A stretch of 6,877 bases of DNA, taken from assembly GCA_031261945.1 (NCBI GenBank), contig JAISIQ010000099.1:1-6877 (forward strand), in the 5' to 3' direction. The stretch is from Methanobrevibacter sp. Lineage in GTDB: Archaea > Methanobacteriota > Methanobacteria > Methanobacteriales > Methanobacteriaceae. Every line of letters starts with the position of its first letter. Position 1 is the first letter of the stretch. Under the pieces are notes generated by a model, which worked only from the letters and a program-made list of their open reading frames with translations, did no database searches and was not told the DNA's origin. A program made the translations under genes and the position numbers. This document shows, piece after piece, positions 1-4,530 of the stretch.

Positions 1-40
1 TATTCTTTTAATAGTTTTTTAATAGCTATTATTCATTTTT

Positions 41-168
41 ATAATATTTTTCATAATATTTTTATTAATATTTAATTTTATTAATACTGTTTATACTATT
101 TATACTATTATTTTTCAAATGCTTTTTCTGTAGTATATTTAAACTCTAAAAATTATAATTATAATTAT
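41..168. repeat. Short AT-rich tandem repeats upstream of the radical SAM gene
   Basis: Three small tandem arrays can be read directly. A 12-base unit (ATAATATTTTT plus C or A) occurs twice at 41-64. A 9-base unit TTATACTAT occurs twice at 91-108. A 6-base unit AATTAT occurs three times at 151-168, immediately before the gene's Shine-Dalgarno sequence. The rest of 1-130 is A/T-rich with no ORF or RNA gene that I can recognise. The arrays probably arose by replication slippage. The 6-base array lies in the predicted leader and could form a weak hairpin. Confidence 0.7.
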
Positions 169-175
169 AACAGGT
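134..175 (+). promoter_or_regulatory. Predicted TATA box and ribosome binding site for the radical SAM gene
   Basis: TATATTTAAA at 134-143 resembles an archaeal TATA box. With the usual spacing of about 25 bases, transcription would start near 162-168. AGGT at 172-175 lies five bases before the ATG at 181 and is a short Shine-Dalgarno match, which supports that start. The promoter call rests on resemblance only. Confidence 0.4.
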
Positions 176-180
176 AAAAC

Positions 181-1194
181 ATGAATAACAAAGAAAAAGT
201 TCACAAGGAAATAAATCCTGATGAAGTAGGCTACAAGGAAATAAATTATACCTATCATAATATTATTTGTAAAAGTGCATGTAACAAAATTAAAAGATCG
301 ATGCCTTATAAATGGGATTTAAATATTTATAGGGGTTGTTCTCATCAATGTAAATATTGTTATGCTCTTTATTCTCATAAATATCTTGAATCTAATTATG
401 GAGACATTGTTGGCTCAAATGGAGCAAATTCTAATAGATTTTTTAATAATATTTATATAAAAACTAATATTGCAGAAGAATTGGATAAACAGCTATCTAA
501 ACCCTCTTGGAAAAATGAAATAATAGCTATTGGTACTGTAACAGATAGCTATCAATCTATTGAGAAAAAACACGAATTAATGAGAGATGTGTTGGAGGTT
601 CTTATAAAACACAAAAATCCTGCGATTATTTCTACTAAATCTGATCTTATTCTCCGTGATTTAGACCTGATTGATGAATTATCCCAGTTGAATTTTGTTA
701 ATATAGCTGTGAGTATAACTTCGTTGGATGGGGAGATTCAAAAAACTCTTGAACCAAATGCACCTAGTTCAGAAGATAGACTTCGAGTGTTAGAAATAGT
801 TAGAGCACAAACTAATGCATCAACTGGTTTGCATTTCATGCCAATAATTCCATACTTAACTGATAGCTACCAACACATTGATTCAATGTTTAAAAGTGCA
901 GAAGAAAGAAATATTCATACTATATTACTTGGGCCACTTAATTTATATGGTAAAACAAGAGGAACTTTTCTTAATTTCATAAAAAATGATTATCCTCAAT
1001 TTTATGATGATATTTTTGCTTTGTATGAAAAGGGTAGAGTCAGTAGAGATTATAGTAGAGACCTATTTACTAAAATAAAAAAGATTAGAGATAATTATAA
1101 TATTGAAACTAATTATGTTAAAGTAATTAAAGAAAAATTAGTAGATTATAATGAAAAAGAAAATTCAAAACAGTCCACTTTGTTTGACTATTGA
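181..1194 (+). CDS. SPL-like (COG1533) radical SAM protein with C-terminal PIP-like peptide
   Basis: This 337-residue protein is probably an iron-sulfur enzyme of the spore-photoproduct-lyase-like radical SAM family (COG1533). The cluster motif GCSHQCKYCY gives C53, C57 and C60 in the CX3CX2C spacing that binds the [4Fe-4S] cluster cleaving S-adenosylmethionine. Other blocks fit the family: GTVTDSYQSIE (residues 118-128), STKSDLILRDLD (from 151), LEPNAPSSEDRL (from 190) and FMPIIPYLTDS (from 219). The protein appears full length. It ends in KQSTLFDY (330-337), with Q331, L334 and Y337 placed as in an archaeal PCNA-interacting peptide (QxxLxx plus an aromatic), so a DNA-repair role is attractive but unproven. 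Most members of this family have no assigned reaction, and spore photoproduct lyase activity itself cannot be claimed because this lineage does not sporulate. The gene is monocistronic: T-runs follow it and the next gene is convergent. The family call is strong; the substrate is unknown. Confidence 0.88.
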   Translation: MNNKEKVHKEINPDEVGYKEINYTYHNIICKSACNKIKRSMPYKWDLNIYRGCSHQCKYCYALYSHKYLESNYGDIVGSNGANSNRFFNNIYIKTNIAEELDKQLSKPSWKNEIIAIGTVTDSYQSIEKKHELMRDVLEVLIKHKNPAIISTKSDLILRDLDLIDELSQLNFVNIAVSITSLDGEIQKTLEPNAPSSEDRLRVLEIVRAQTNASTGLHFMPIIPYLTDSYQHIDSMFKSAEERNIHTILLGPLNLYGKTRGTFLNFIKNDYPQFYDDIFALYEKGRVSRDYSRDLFTKIKKIRDNYNIETNYVKVIKEKLVDYNEKENSKQSTLFDY

Positions 1195-1226
1195 TTTTTT
1201 TGGTTTTTCAAAGATATTTTTCTTTT
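1195..1226 (+). terminator. T-run terminator after the radical SAM gene
   Basis: Directly after the TGA stop come T7 (1195-1201), T5 (1204-1208), T5 (1217-1221) and T4 (1223-1226). Archaeal RNA polymerase terminates at such U-tracts without needing a stem. A small inverted repeat GTTAA/TTAAC (1228-1232, 1238-1242) follows with a T6 loop. The remaining DNA to 1302 is AT-rich spacer between convergent genes. Confidence 0.6.
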
Positions 1227-1302
1227 CGTTAAGTTTTTTAACCTTTTTATTAAATTTAATTTAATATATTTCTTCATATTAGTATTATATTTAACACAAA
1301 AA

Positions 1303-1887
1303 TTAAATACCACCAATAGCATTAATAATACAAAAGATCATAAAAGCCATACAAACAATAAATATAAAAGTATTAATACCATTCCAACCATCTTTATCAA
1401 AATAAGAACCCCTTTTAATCCAAACCAAACCCCACTTCTTAATATAACCATTATCATAATACCATTTATCACTATATTTCACAGCTTCAACCTCCTCTTC
1501 TTCATCCTCCTCTAAATCATCTAAATTTATTTGTTCCATATAAGGATCAACAAAATAAGACCCATCGTGAAAAACATTAACCTCAACACTATAATTATCT
1601 TTTAGTGCTTCTAATAACTTTTTTTCAGTATTAAAAGTAAGATTATCAACCCTAAAACCAATACTGTTAAAACAAAAACCTTTCCAAACCATAAAATCCT
1701 CTTTACAATAACAAGTATCTTCAAAATCCACCCCCAAAGGTTTAATAAACAAAACCCCTGGATAAAAATCATTCTTATAAACTAATAACATATTCCTTTT
1801 AATATCAAGTTTATTTAAATAATTTAATATTAATTCAATTCCATAGCGATAATCCAGATTTTTCTCATTTAATATAAAACAACGCAC
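1303..1887 (-). CDS. Hypothetical tail-anchored membrane protein, 194 residues
   Basis: I do not recognise a family. The protein has an N-terminal globular part (about residues 1-118) with mixed aromatic and hydrophobic strands and the cysteine pair CYC. An acidic stretch rich in D and E follows (about 123-134), then an aromatic basic segment including KWGLVWIKRG, then a single strongly hydrophobic segment at the extreme C terminus (about 172-192, FIFIVCMAFMIFCII). This arrangement suggests a tail-anchored protein with its bulk in the cytoplasm. The start is well supported: GGGGG at 1895-1899 on this strand sits seven bases before the ATG, an unusually strong Shine-Dalgarno sequence for this window. 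A good TATA box lies upstream. It is the last intact gene of the minus-strand accessory block and may be transcribed separately. Real gene: likely. Function: unknown. Confidence 0.72.
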   Translation of the reverse strand: MRCFILNEKNLDYRYGIELILNYLNKLDIKRNMLLVYKNDFYPGVLFIKPLGVDFEDTCYCKEDFMVWKGFCFNSIGFRVDNLTFNTEKKLLEALKDNYSVEVNVFHDGSYFVDPYMEQINLDDLEEDEEEEVEAVKYSDKWYYDNGYIKKWGLVWIKRGSYFDKDGWNGINTFIFIVCMAFMIFCIINAIGGI

Positions 1888-1894
1888 ATATAAA

Positions 1895-1976
1895 CCCCCA
1901 TTAATCTATTAATTTATTGAAATTTCTTTAAAACTTATTAATTTATTATAGTAACAATAAGCAATTACTATTTATA
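1895..1976 (-). promoter_or_regulatory. Promoter and Shine-Dalgarno sequence of the tail-anchored protein gene
   Basis: On the minus strand, TATAAATA (1969-1976) is a close match to an archaeal TATA box and would place the transcript start near 1945, giving a leader of about 55-60 bases. GGGGG at 1895-1899 would pair with the 3' end of 16S rRNA. The TATA box overlaps the end of the broken upstream gene, so the signal could have been captured from decaying coding DNA. Confidence 0.45.
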
Positions 1977-2186
1977 GCTAAATCAAGATAATTATTAGCT
2001 AATCTTAACATAATACTTTCCTCTTCATTTGTAGCTATGCATTTGTCTAAGTCTTTTTTTCATTTCTTCATCTAAAACAATAGCTATAGCTATTACACAA
2101 ATTATTATTAATATGGGCCAACCAAAGCTAGCAATGACTAATATTTTCAGTATATTTGTCCTAAAAACTTTATTTGGTTGAATATA
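1946..2186 (-). pseudogene. Broken gene for a small membrane-anchored protein
   Basis: Two overlapping minus-strand frames read like one protein. Frame one (2186 down to the TGA at 2025-2027) contains a clear membrane segment, NILKILVIASFGWPILIII and onward, followed by VLDEEMKK. Frame two (2059 down to the TAA at 1946-1948) continues as KKDLDKCIATNEEESIM and LRLANNYLDLAIN. The frames meet at a run of seven A on the minus strand (T7 at 2054-2060); a run of six would join them. No ATG opens frame one. The ATA codon before CTG AAA lies a few bases after AGGAC and could be a lost ATG. Amino-acid composition looks coding, with a hydrophobic helix and then an amphipathic charged tail, but the family is unknown. 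A sequencing error at the A-run or programmed frameshifting cannot be excluded. Confidence 0.5.
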
Positions 2187-2331
2187 TCATCAGATCAAAT
2201 GAAGTTCCATTATAATCACTAGAATCTATTATATAAAGAATTGCATTGTTATTATTGCCTCTAATGAAAAAATTAGTGGCATCATCATCTCCTGAGTATA
2301 TTCCTGTAACTCCATTATATGTTCTTTCTGT
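2170..2331 (-). pseudogene. Orphan C-terminal fragment, beta-rich, no start codon at its head
   Basis: An open minus-strand frame of 53 codons lies between a TGA at 2332-2334 and a TAA at 2170-2172. It reads like genuine protein, including RTYNGVTGIYSGDDDATNFF, RGNNNNAILYIIDSSDYN and GTSFDLMIYSTK. There is no ATG near its beginning. The upstream DNA shows only short open pieces in all frames, such as YKYINEQKE in the next frame, so it appears to be the C-terminal end of a gene whose front part has decayed or shifted frame. The G/D/N-rich, strand-forming character suggests an exported or surface domain. I do not recognise the family. Confidence 0.42.
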
Positions 2332-2437
2332 TCATTTATATATTTATAATGAATTCTATAGGATTTTTAAAAAATTGGTTTATAAGGTAATCACAAATCA
2401 AAAATATCATTTGACAATAATTAACTATTCCTTAACT

Positions 2438-2536
2438 TTAATAGTAATAGTTCATATAGGGGCTATAATCATGTGGGTTGCTTATTATCGTATTACCTTC
2501 AATCGTACCAGTTCCTTTATAGTAATCAAAATTCTA
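2438..2536 (-). pseudogene. In-frame open extension behind the stop of the RHH-like gene
   Basis: Behind the TAG (2534-2536) that ends the 79-residue frame, the same frame stays open for about 32 more codons to the TAA at 2438-2440. It reads NFDYYKGTGTIEGNTIIS then NPHDYSPYMNYYY. The composition is protein-like and aromatic-rich rather than random. The TAG is one transition from TGG, so ADADG-W-NFDYY may have been the ancestral reading. Either the 79-residue protein is a truncated form of a longer one, or this is a remnant of another gene. Confidence 0.35.
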
Positions 2537-2773
2537 CCCGTCTGCATCTGCATAATTTTTACTAATATTATTGCTTTTATTTTTAGCTATTTTTTCATCA
2601 ATATTAGATTTAGCCTTATAATTTTCTTTTATGCTTTCATCTCCAGTTTTCCAATATAATAAAAGCACTTCTATGAATTTAGAATGACTATCTCCAACAG
2701 ATTTTAAATCATCCATTTCTCCCTTTGTATCATTTCTTAAACTTATTACAGTTCTATCTTTGTATTTTTTCAT
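2534..2773 (-). CDS. Ribbon-helix-helix-like small protein, possibly truncated
   Basis: This 79-residue protein opens with a pattern typical of ribbon-helix-helix DNA-binding domains and antitoxins. There is a short strand RTVISLRND (residues 7-15), helix A at about 16-26 (KGEMDDLKSV), a G-D-S turn at 27-29, and helix B at about 30-42 (SKFIEVLLLYW). A charged, lysine- and asparagine-rich tail without obvious structure follows (43-79). The start is well supported by AGGTGAT (2777-2783 on the minus strand). No toxin gene is adjacent, so an antitoxin label is not justified. Its place among fragments encoding membrane proteins suggests a local regulator or a survivor of a decaying block. The frame ends at a TAG that may be a nonsense mutation. 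The fold call is from pattern only. Confidence 0.55.
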   Translation of the reverse strand: MKKYKDRTVISLRNDTKGEMDDLKSVGDSHSKFIEVLLLYWKTGDESIKENYKAKSNIDEKIAKNKSNNISKNYADADG

Positions 2774-2803
2774 TTTATCACCTTATTTTAGTTATTTGAG
2801 TAA

Positions 2804-2980
2804 TTATCTTCCTTGGCTACCTTCTGTCTGCTCTGATGTATAGATTTTATCTCCAACATACTATGTTTGTCCGTCTAATTCAATACCTTCTGGAGCATTT
2901 AAAGTGCTAATCAATATTCCTACTCATACAACAGCTATAAATACTATTACTACTAATATTATTCAGACCACAAATTATCA
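2804..2980 (-). pseudogene. Remnant of a membrane-anchored protein with several in-frame stops
   Basis: One minus-strand frame reads as a hydrophobic helix (IILVVIVFIAVV, then VGILIST) followed by LNAPEGIELDGQT, then YVGDKIYTSEQTEGSQGR and a TAA at 2804-2806. It is interrupted by TAG (2861-2863), TGA (2924-2926, 2963-2965, 2978-2980) and TAA (2975-2977). The layout of one membrane anchor followed by a polar domain is that of the neighbouring EF-hand proteins, although there is no calcium loop here. Several stops could be former Trp codons changed by one G-to-A step. No intact start codon or ribosome site is visible. This is best read as a decayed paralogue-like gene of the same block. The alternative is chance openness in AT-rich DNA, but the sequence is too protein-like for that to be my first choice. 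Confidence 0.42.
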
Positions 2981-3009
2981 AAATATTATATCTCTTAATA
3001 AATATTAAA

Positions 3010-3031
3010 CAAAAATTAATTTGTCATGACA
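3010..3031 (-). terminator. Palindrome plus T-run directly after the EF-hand pair
   Basis: TGTCATGACA (3022-3031) is a perfect 10-base palindrome that begins immediately after the TAG stop of the downstream EF-hand gene. On the minus strand it is followed by AATTAATTTTTG, which includes a T5 tract. It may mark the 3' end of the two-gene transcript. The stem is too short and loop-less to be a good hairpin, so it could instead be a protein-binding site or chance. Confidence 0.35.
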
Positions 3032-3442
3032 CTACTTTTTATTTTTATTCATTGCTTCGTTTATTCCACTTATTTCATACCATAATTCATTTGGACTTAT
3101 ATAACCATCGGAAGTAGAGTTTTCTCTATCTATGCTATTAAATGTTCTTTTACTTCCAAGTTCCGATTCTGAACCATATCCCGAAATGATAAATTCATTA
3201 TAATCTAGTTTATCATCTTTATTAGTATCATATCGTTCAAAAAGATCTATAACCACATCATAAGCCGTATCAGATTGTCGACTTAGTCCCAAATCATAAG
3301 GATCATCACTATTATATTTATTATTATAACTATTTACACTAGTCATTTGTGTAATCTGCGTAGATATTGCAGAAACCAGCACAAATAATATCATAATTCC
3401 TATAATAACTCCCATAATCACTATTTTACTATTTTTATCCAT
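3032..3442 (-). CDS. Membrane-anchored paired EF-hand protein (copy 1)
   Basis: This 136-residue protein has a short basic N terminus (MDKNSK), one membrane helix (about residues 7-26), a polar linker with the shared motif DPYDLGLS (47-54), then two EF-hand calcium loops. Loop 1 is DTNKDDKLDYNE (72-83), with ligands at positions 1, 3, 5, 9 and 12 and the helix FERY before it; Gly6 is replaced by Asp. Loop 2 is NSTSDGYISPNE (108-119), with G6, I8, S9 and E12 in place but N rather than D at position 1. Positive-inside logic puts the EF-hand pair outside the membrane, where calcium is plentiful, so it may sense or be stabilised by Ca2+. It is a paralogue of the gene just upstream, 19 bases away, and probably co-transcribed with it. 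Its start is fixed by GGTGTT (3446-3451). Paired EF-hands are uncommon in archaea. The partner is unknown. Confidence 0.82.
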   Translation of the reverse strand: MDKNSKIVIMGVIIGIMILFVLVSAISTQITQMTSVNSYNNKYNSDDPYDLGLSRQSDTAYDVVIDLFERYDTNKDDKLDYNEFIISGYGSESELGSKRTFNSIDRENSTSDGYISPNELWYEISGINEAMNKNKK

Positions 3443-3835
3443 TTTAACACCATATATTTAATTAAACTCTTTTAAATGAATTATATACTTCTTCAGGGCT
3501 TAAAAATAAATCATTGTCCAAATTTTCATAATCGAAAACTTTTCGAATCATATCCTGACTAGTTTCACGATTACCGCCTGTAAACCCATTACTAAAGCTA
3601 TCCATATTTTCAAATTCTCTTTTATACTCTTCAAAATCAAGTTTTCCATCTTTGTTTTCATCATATACTTCAAAGGTTCTTACTGTACTATCATAATCTT
3701 CATCTAATGATTTACTTAAACCAAGATTATAAGGATCCTCAATATGTTTAATACACAACATTAGCACAATAATACATCCAATAACTACTAAAATATATAC
3801 TATCTTACTGTTTTTATCCATTTTAACACCATATA
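3421..3835 (-). repeat. Tandem gene duplication: matching start regions of the EF-hand pair
   Basis: Bases 3421-3456 and 3800-3835 match at 34 of 36 positions (offset 379). The match covers the ribosome binding site, the start codon and the first codons (MDKNSKIV in both proteins). The two proteins also share the block (D/E)DPY(D/N)LGLS and both EF-hand loops, while the helices and linkers have diverged. This shows duplication of a whole gene with its translation signals. The high identity at the start region suggests selection or gene conversion there. Confidence 0.8.
3462..3821 (-). CDS. Membrane-anchored paired EF-hand protein (copy 2)
   Basis: This 119-residue protein is the promoter-proximal member of the pair. 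It has the same N terminus as its paralogue (MDKNSKIV), one membrane helix (about residues 7-25), a much shorter linker with DPYNLGLS (29-36), and two EF-hand loops. Loop 1 is DENKDGKLDFEE (54-65), a canonical calcium loop including Gly6 and Glu12. Loop 2 is NLDNDLFLSPEE (100-111), with side-chain ligands at 1, 3, 5, 9 and 12 but Leu instead of Gly at position 6, so it may bind more weakly. The EF-hand domain is predicted to lie outside the cell. The start is fixed by GGTGTT (3825-3830) four bases before the ATG, with a TATA-like element at 3876-3885 on this strand. Divergent to it lies the winged-helix gene, a likely regulator. The function beyond calcium binding is not known. Confidence 0.82.
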   Translation of the reverse strand: MDKNSKIVYILVVIGCIIVLMLCIKHIEDPYNLGLSKSLDEDYDSTVRTFEVYDENKDGKLDFEEYKREFENMDSFSNGFTGGNRETSQDMIRKVFDYENLDNDLFLSPEEVYNSFKRV

Positions 3836-3875
3836 AATCTTTGATTTCTTTTTTCTTCCATTATTTAATAATTAT

Positions 3876-3916
3876 TAATATATATTGCATTTATTATTAT
3901 ATAAATATAATGCAAT
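3876..3916. promoter_or_regulatory. Divergent core promoters inside an inverted repeat
   Basis: ATTGCAT (3884-3890) and ATGCAAT (3910-3916) are perfect 7-base inverted arms separated by 19 AT-only bases. The spacer holds TTATATAAATA (3897-3907), a likely TATA box for the plus-strand regulator gene. The left arm overlaps TAATATATAT (3876-3885), a likely TATA box for the minus-strand EF-hand pair. A protein bound to both arms would block both promoters. A further GGCAAT sits at 3922-3927, 11 bases after the TGCAAT of the right arm. The layout is what an autoregulated operator would look like, but binding is inferred. Confidence 0.5.
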
Positions 3917-3938
3917 CTTATGGCAATGAAAAGAAAAT

Positions 3939-3966
3939 TTTAAGAAAAATTTAAGGAAATCTTAAA
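3939..3966. promoter_or_regulatory. Three TTTAAG half-sites at exact 11-base spacing
   Basis: TTTAAG occurs at 3939-3944 and 3950-3955, and its inverse CTTAAA at 3961-3966, so each starts 11 bases after the previous one, about one helical turn. The last two form a 6-base inverted repeat around GAAAT. They lie between the predicted plus-strand promoter and the winged-helix gene start. This may be an operator for the winged-helix protein or a leader structure. Because the word is AT-rich, chance occurrence is possible. Confidence 0.4.
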
Positions 3967-3985
3967 GCAATTAATTCTATATTAA

Positions 3986-4267
3986 ATGAAAAACAAGTTT
4001 AAAATTATGAAAAAAGAAATAATTGACTTGTTATCATATGTTAAAACCTCGGAACATCGTAAAAAAGTCTTATCCGTCATTGACGATGATATTTTACTAT
4101 CTTCTGAAATATCTAAAAAAACAGATATAAGTCCAGCTCATACAAGTAGAGCACTTCGAGGATTACAAGATAATAAACTTGTTAAATGCCTTAATGAAGA
4201 AAAAGTAAGAGGTAGGCTATTTGTAACAACTGATTTAGGAAAGAAAATATTGAAATATGTCAAATAG
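3986..4267 (+). CDS. Winged helix-turn-helix transcriptional regulator
   Basis: This 93-residue protein is a compact DNA-binding regulator of the archaeal MarR/ArsR-like winged-helix type. After a short basic N terminus, a helix (about 22-33, SEHRKKVLSVID) leads into the helix-turn-helix: ILLSSEISKKTDIS (36-49), then the recognition helix PAHTSRALRGLQDN (50-63). The wing follows with LVKCLNEEKVRGRLFVTT (65-82), a phrase typical of archaeal small wHTH proteins that repress their neighbours. No sensor domain is present. An in-frame TAA lies directly before the ATG at 3986, so the start is there or at the ATG at 4007. Neither has a good Shine-Dalgarno sequence. CTATATTAAA just before 3986 could be a TATA box for a leaderless message beginning at 4007. 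The gene is divergent from the EF-hand pair and is the obvious candidate to control it. Confidence 0.82.
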   Translation: MKNKFKIMKKEIIDLLSYVKTSEHRKKVLSVIDDDILLSSEISKKTDISPAHTSRALRGLQDNKLVKCLNEEKVRGRLFVTTDLGKKILKYVK

Positions 4268-4530
4268 ATCTGATGAATTATTATTTTAATTTAAGTTTTT
4301 ATTATACATAGTTAAAACATTAACAGTTATTTTATTGAAAAAAAGCAAGTCTGTATATATATGAAATAAAAATTAATATGATTTTTTTAAATTTTAGATT
4401 AAAATATTATTTTTGCATAGTACTTAGGATTAAAAAACTAATAAAAATTAAATAATTAACAAAAAGCAAATATAAAAAATCTATAAATGTAAAATTTAAT
4501 GAAAGAATAATAAAATAAAAATTATAAAAA
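4268..4530. terminator. Convergent AT-rich spacer with T-runs on both strands
   Basis: This spacer separates the ends of the winged-helix gene and lysS. On the plus strand T5 (4296-4300) and T7 (4382-4388) can terminate the regulator transcript. On the minus strand the lysS stop is followed at once by T5 (4526-4530) and T5 (4517-4521), a likely terminator for lysS. I see no RNA gene, ORF or repeat of note in the remainder. Confidence 0.5.

Noticed and set aside
181..1194. Calling the radical SAM gene splB (spore photoproduct lyase)
   Set aside because: The family blocks match COG1533 broadly, but methanogens do not form spores and the lesion-specific residues cannot be confirmed by eye.
2246..2659. 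Plus-strand open frame of 137 codons, hydrophobic
   Set aside because: It has no ribosome site and is antisense to the RHH-like gene and its neighbours. The hydrophobicity comes from reading AT-rich coding DNA backwards.
2534..2773. Toxin-antitoxin pair
   Set aside because: The RHH-like protein could be an antitoxin, but no intact toxin-like ORF is adjacent on the same strand.
2861..2980. TGA decoded as Trp or TAG as pyrrolysine in the membrane-anchor remnant
   Set aside because: A TAA also interrupts the frame, there is no start codon or ribosome site, and the intact genes here use TGA and TAG as normal stops. Decay explains it more simply.
3032..3821. Dockerin domains instead of EF-hands
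   Set aside because: Dockerin repeats lack the Glu at loop position 12 and the preceding helix. Here both are present (FERYD...NE and FEVYD...EE).
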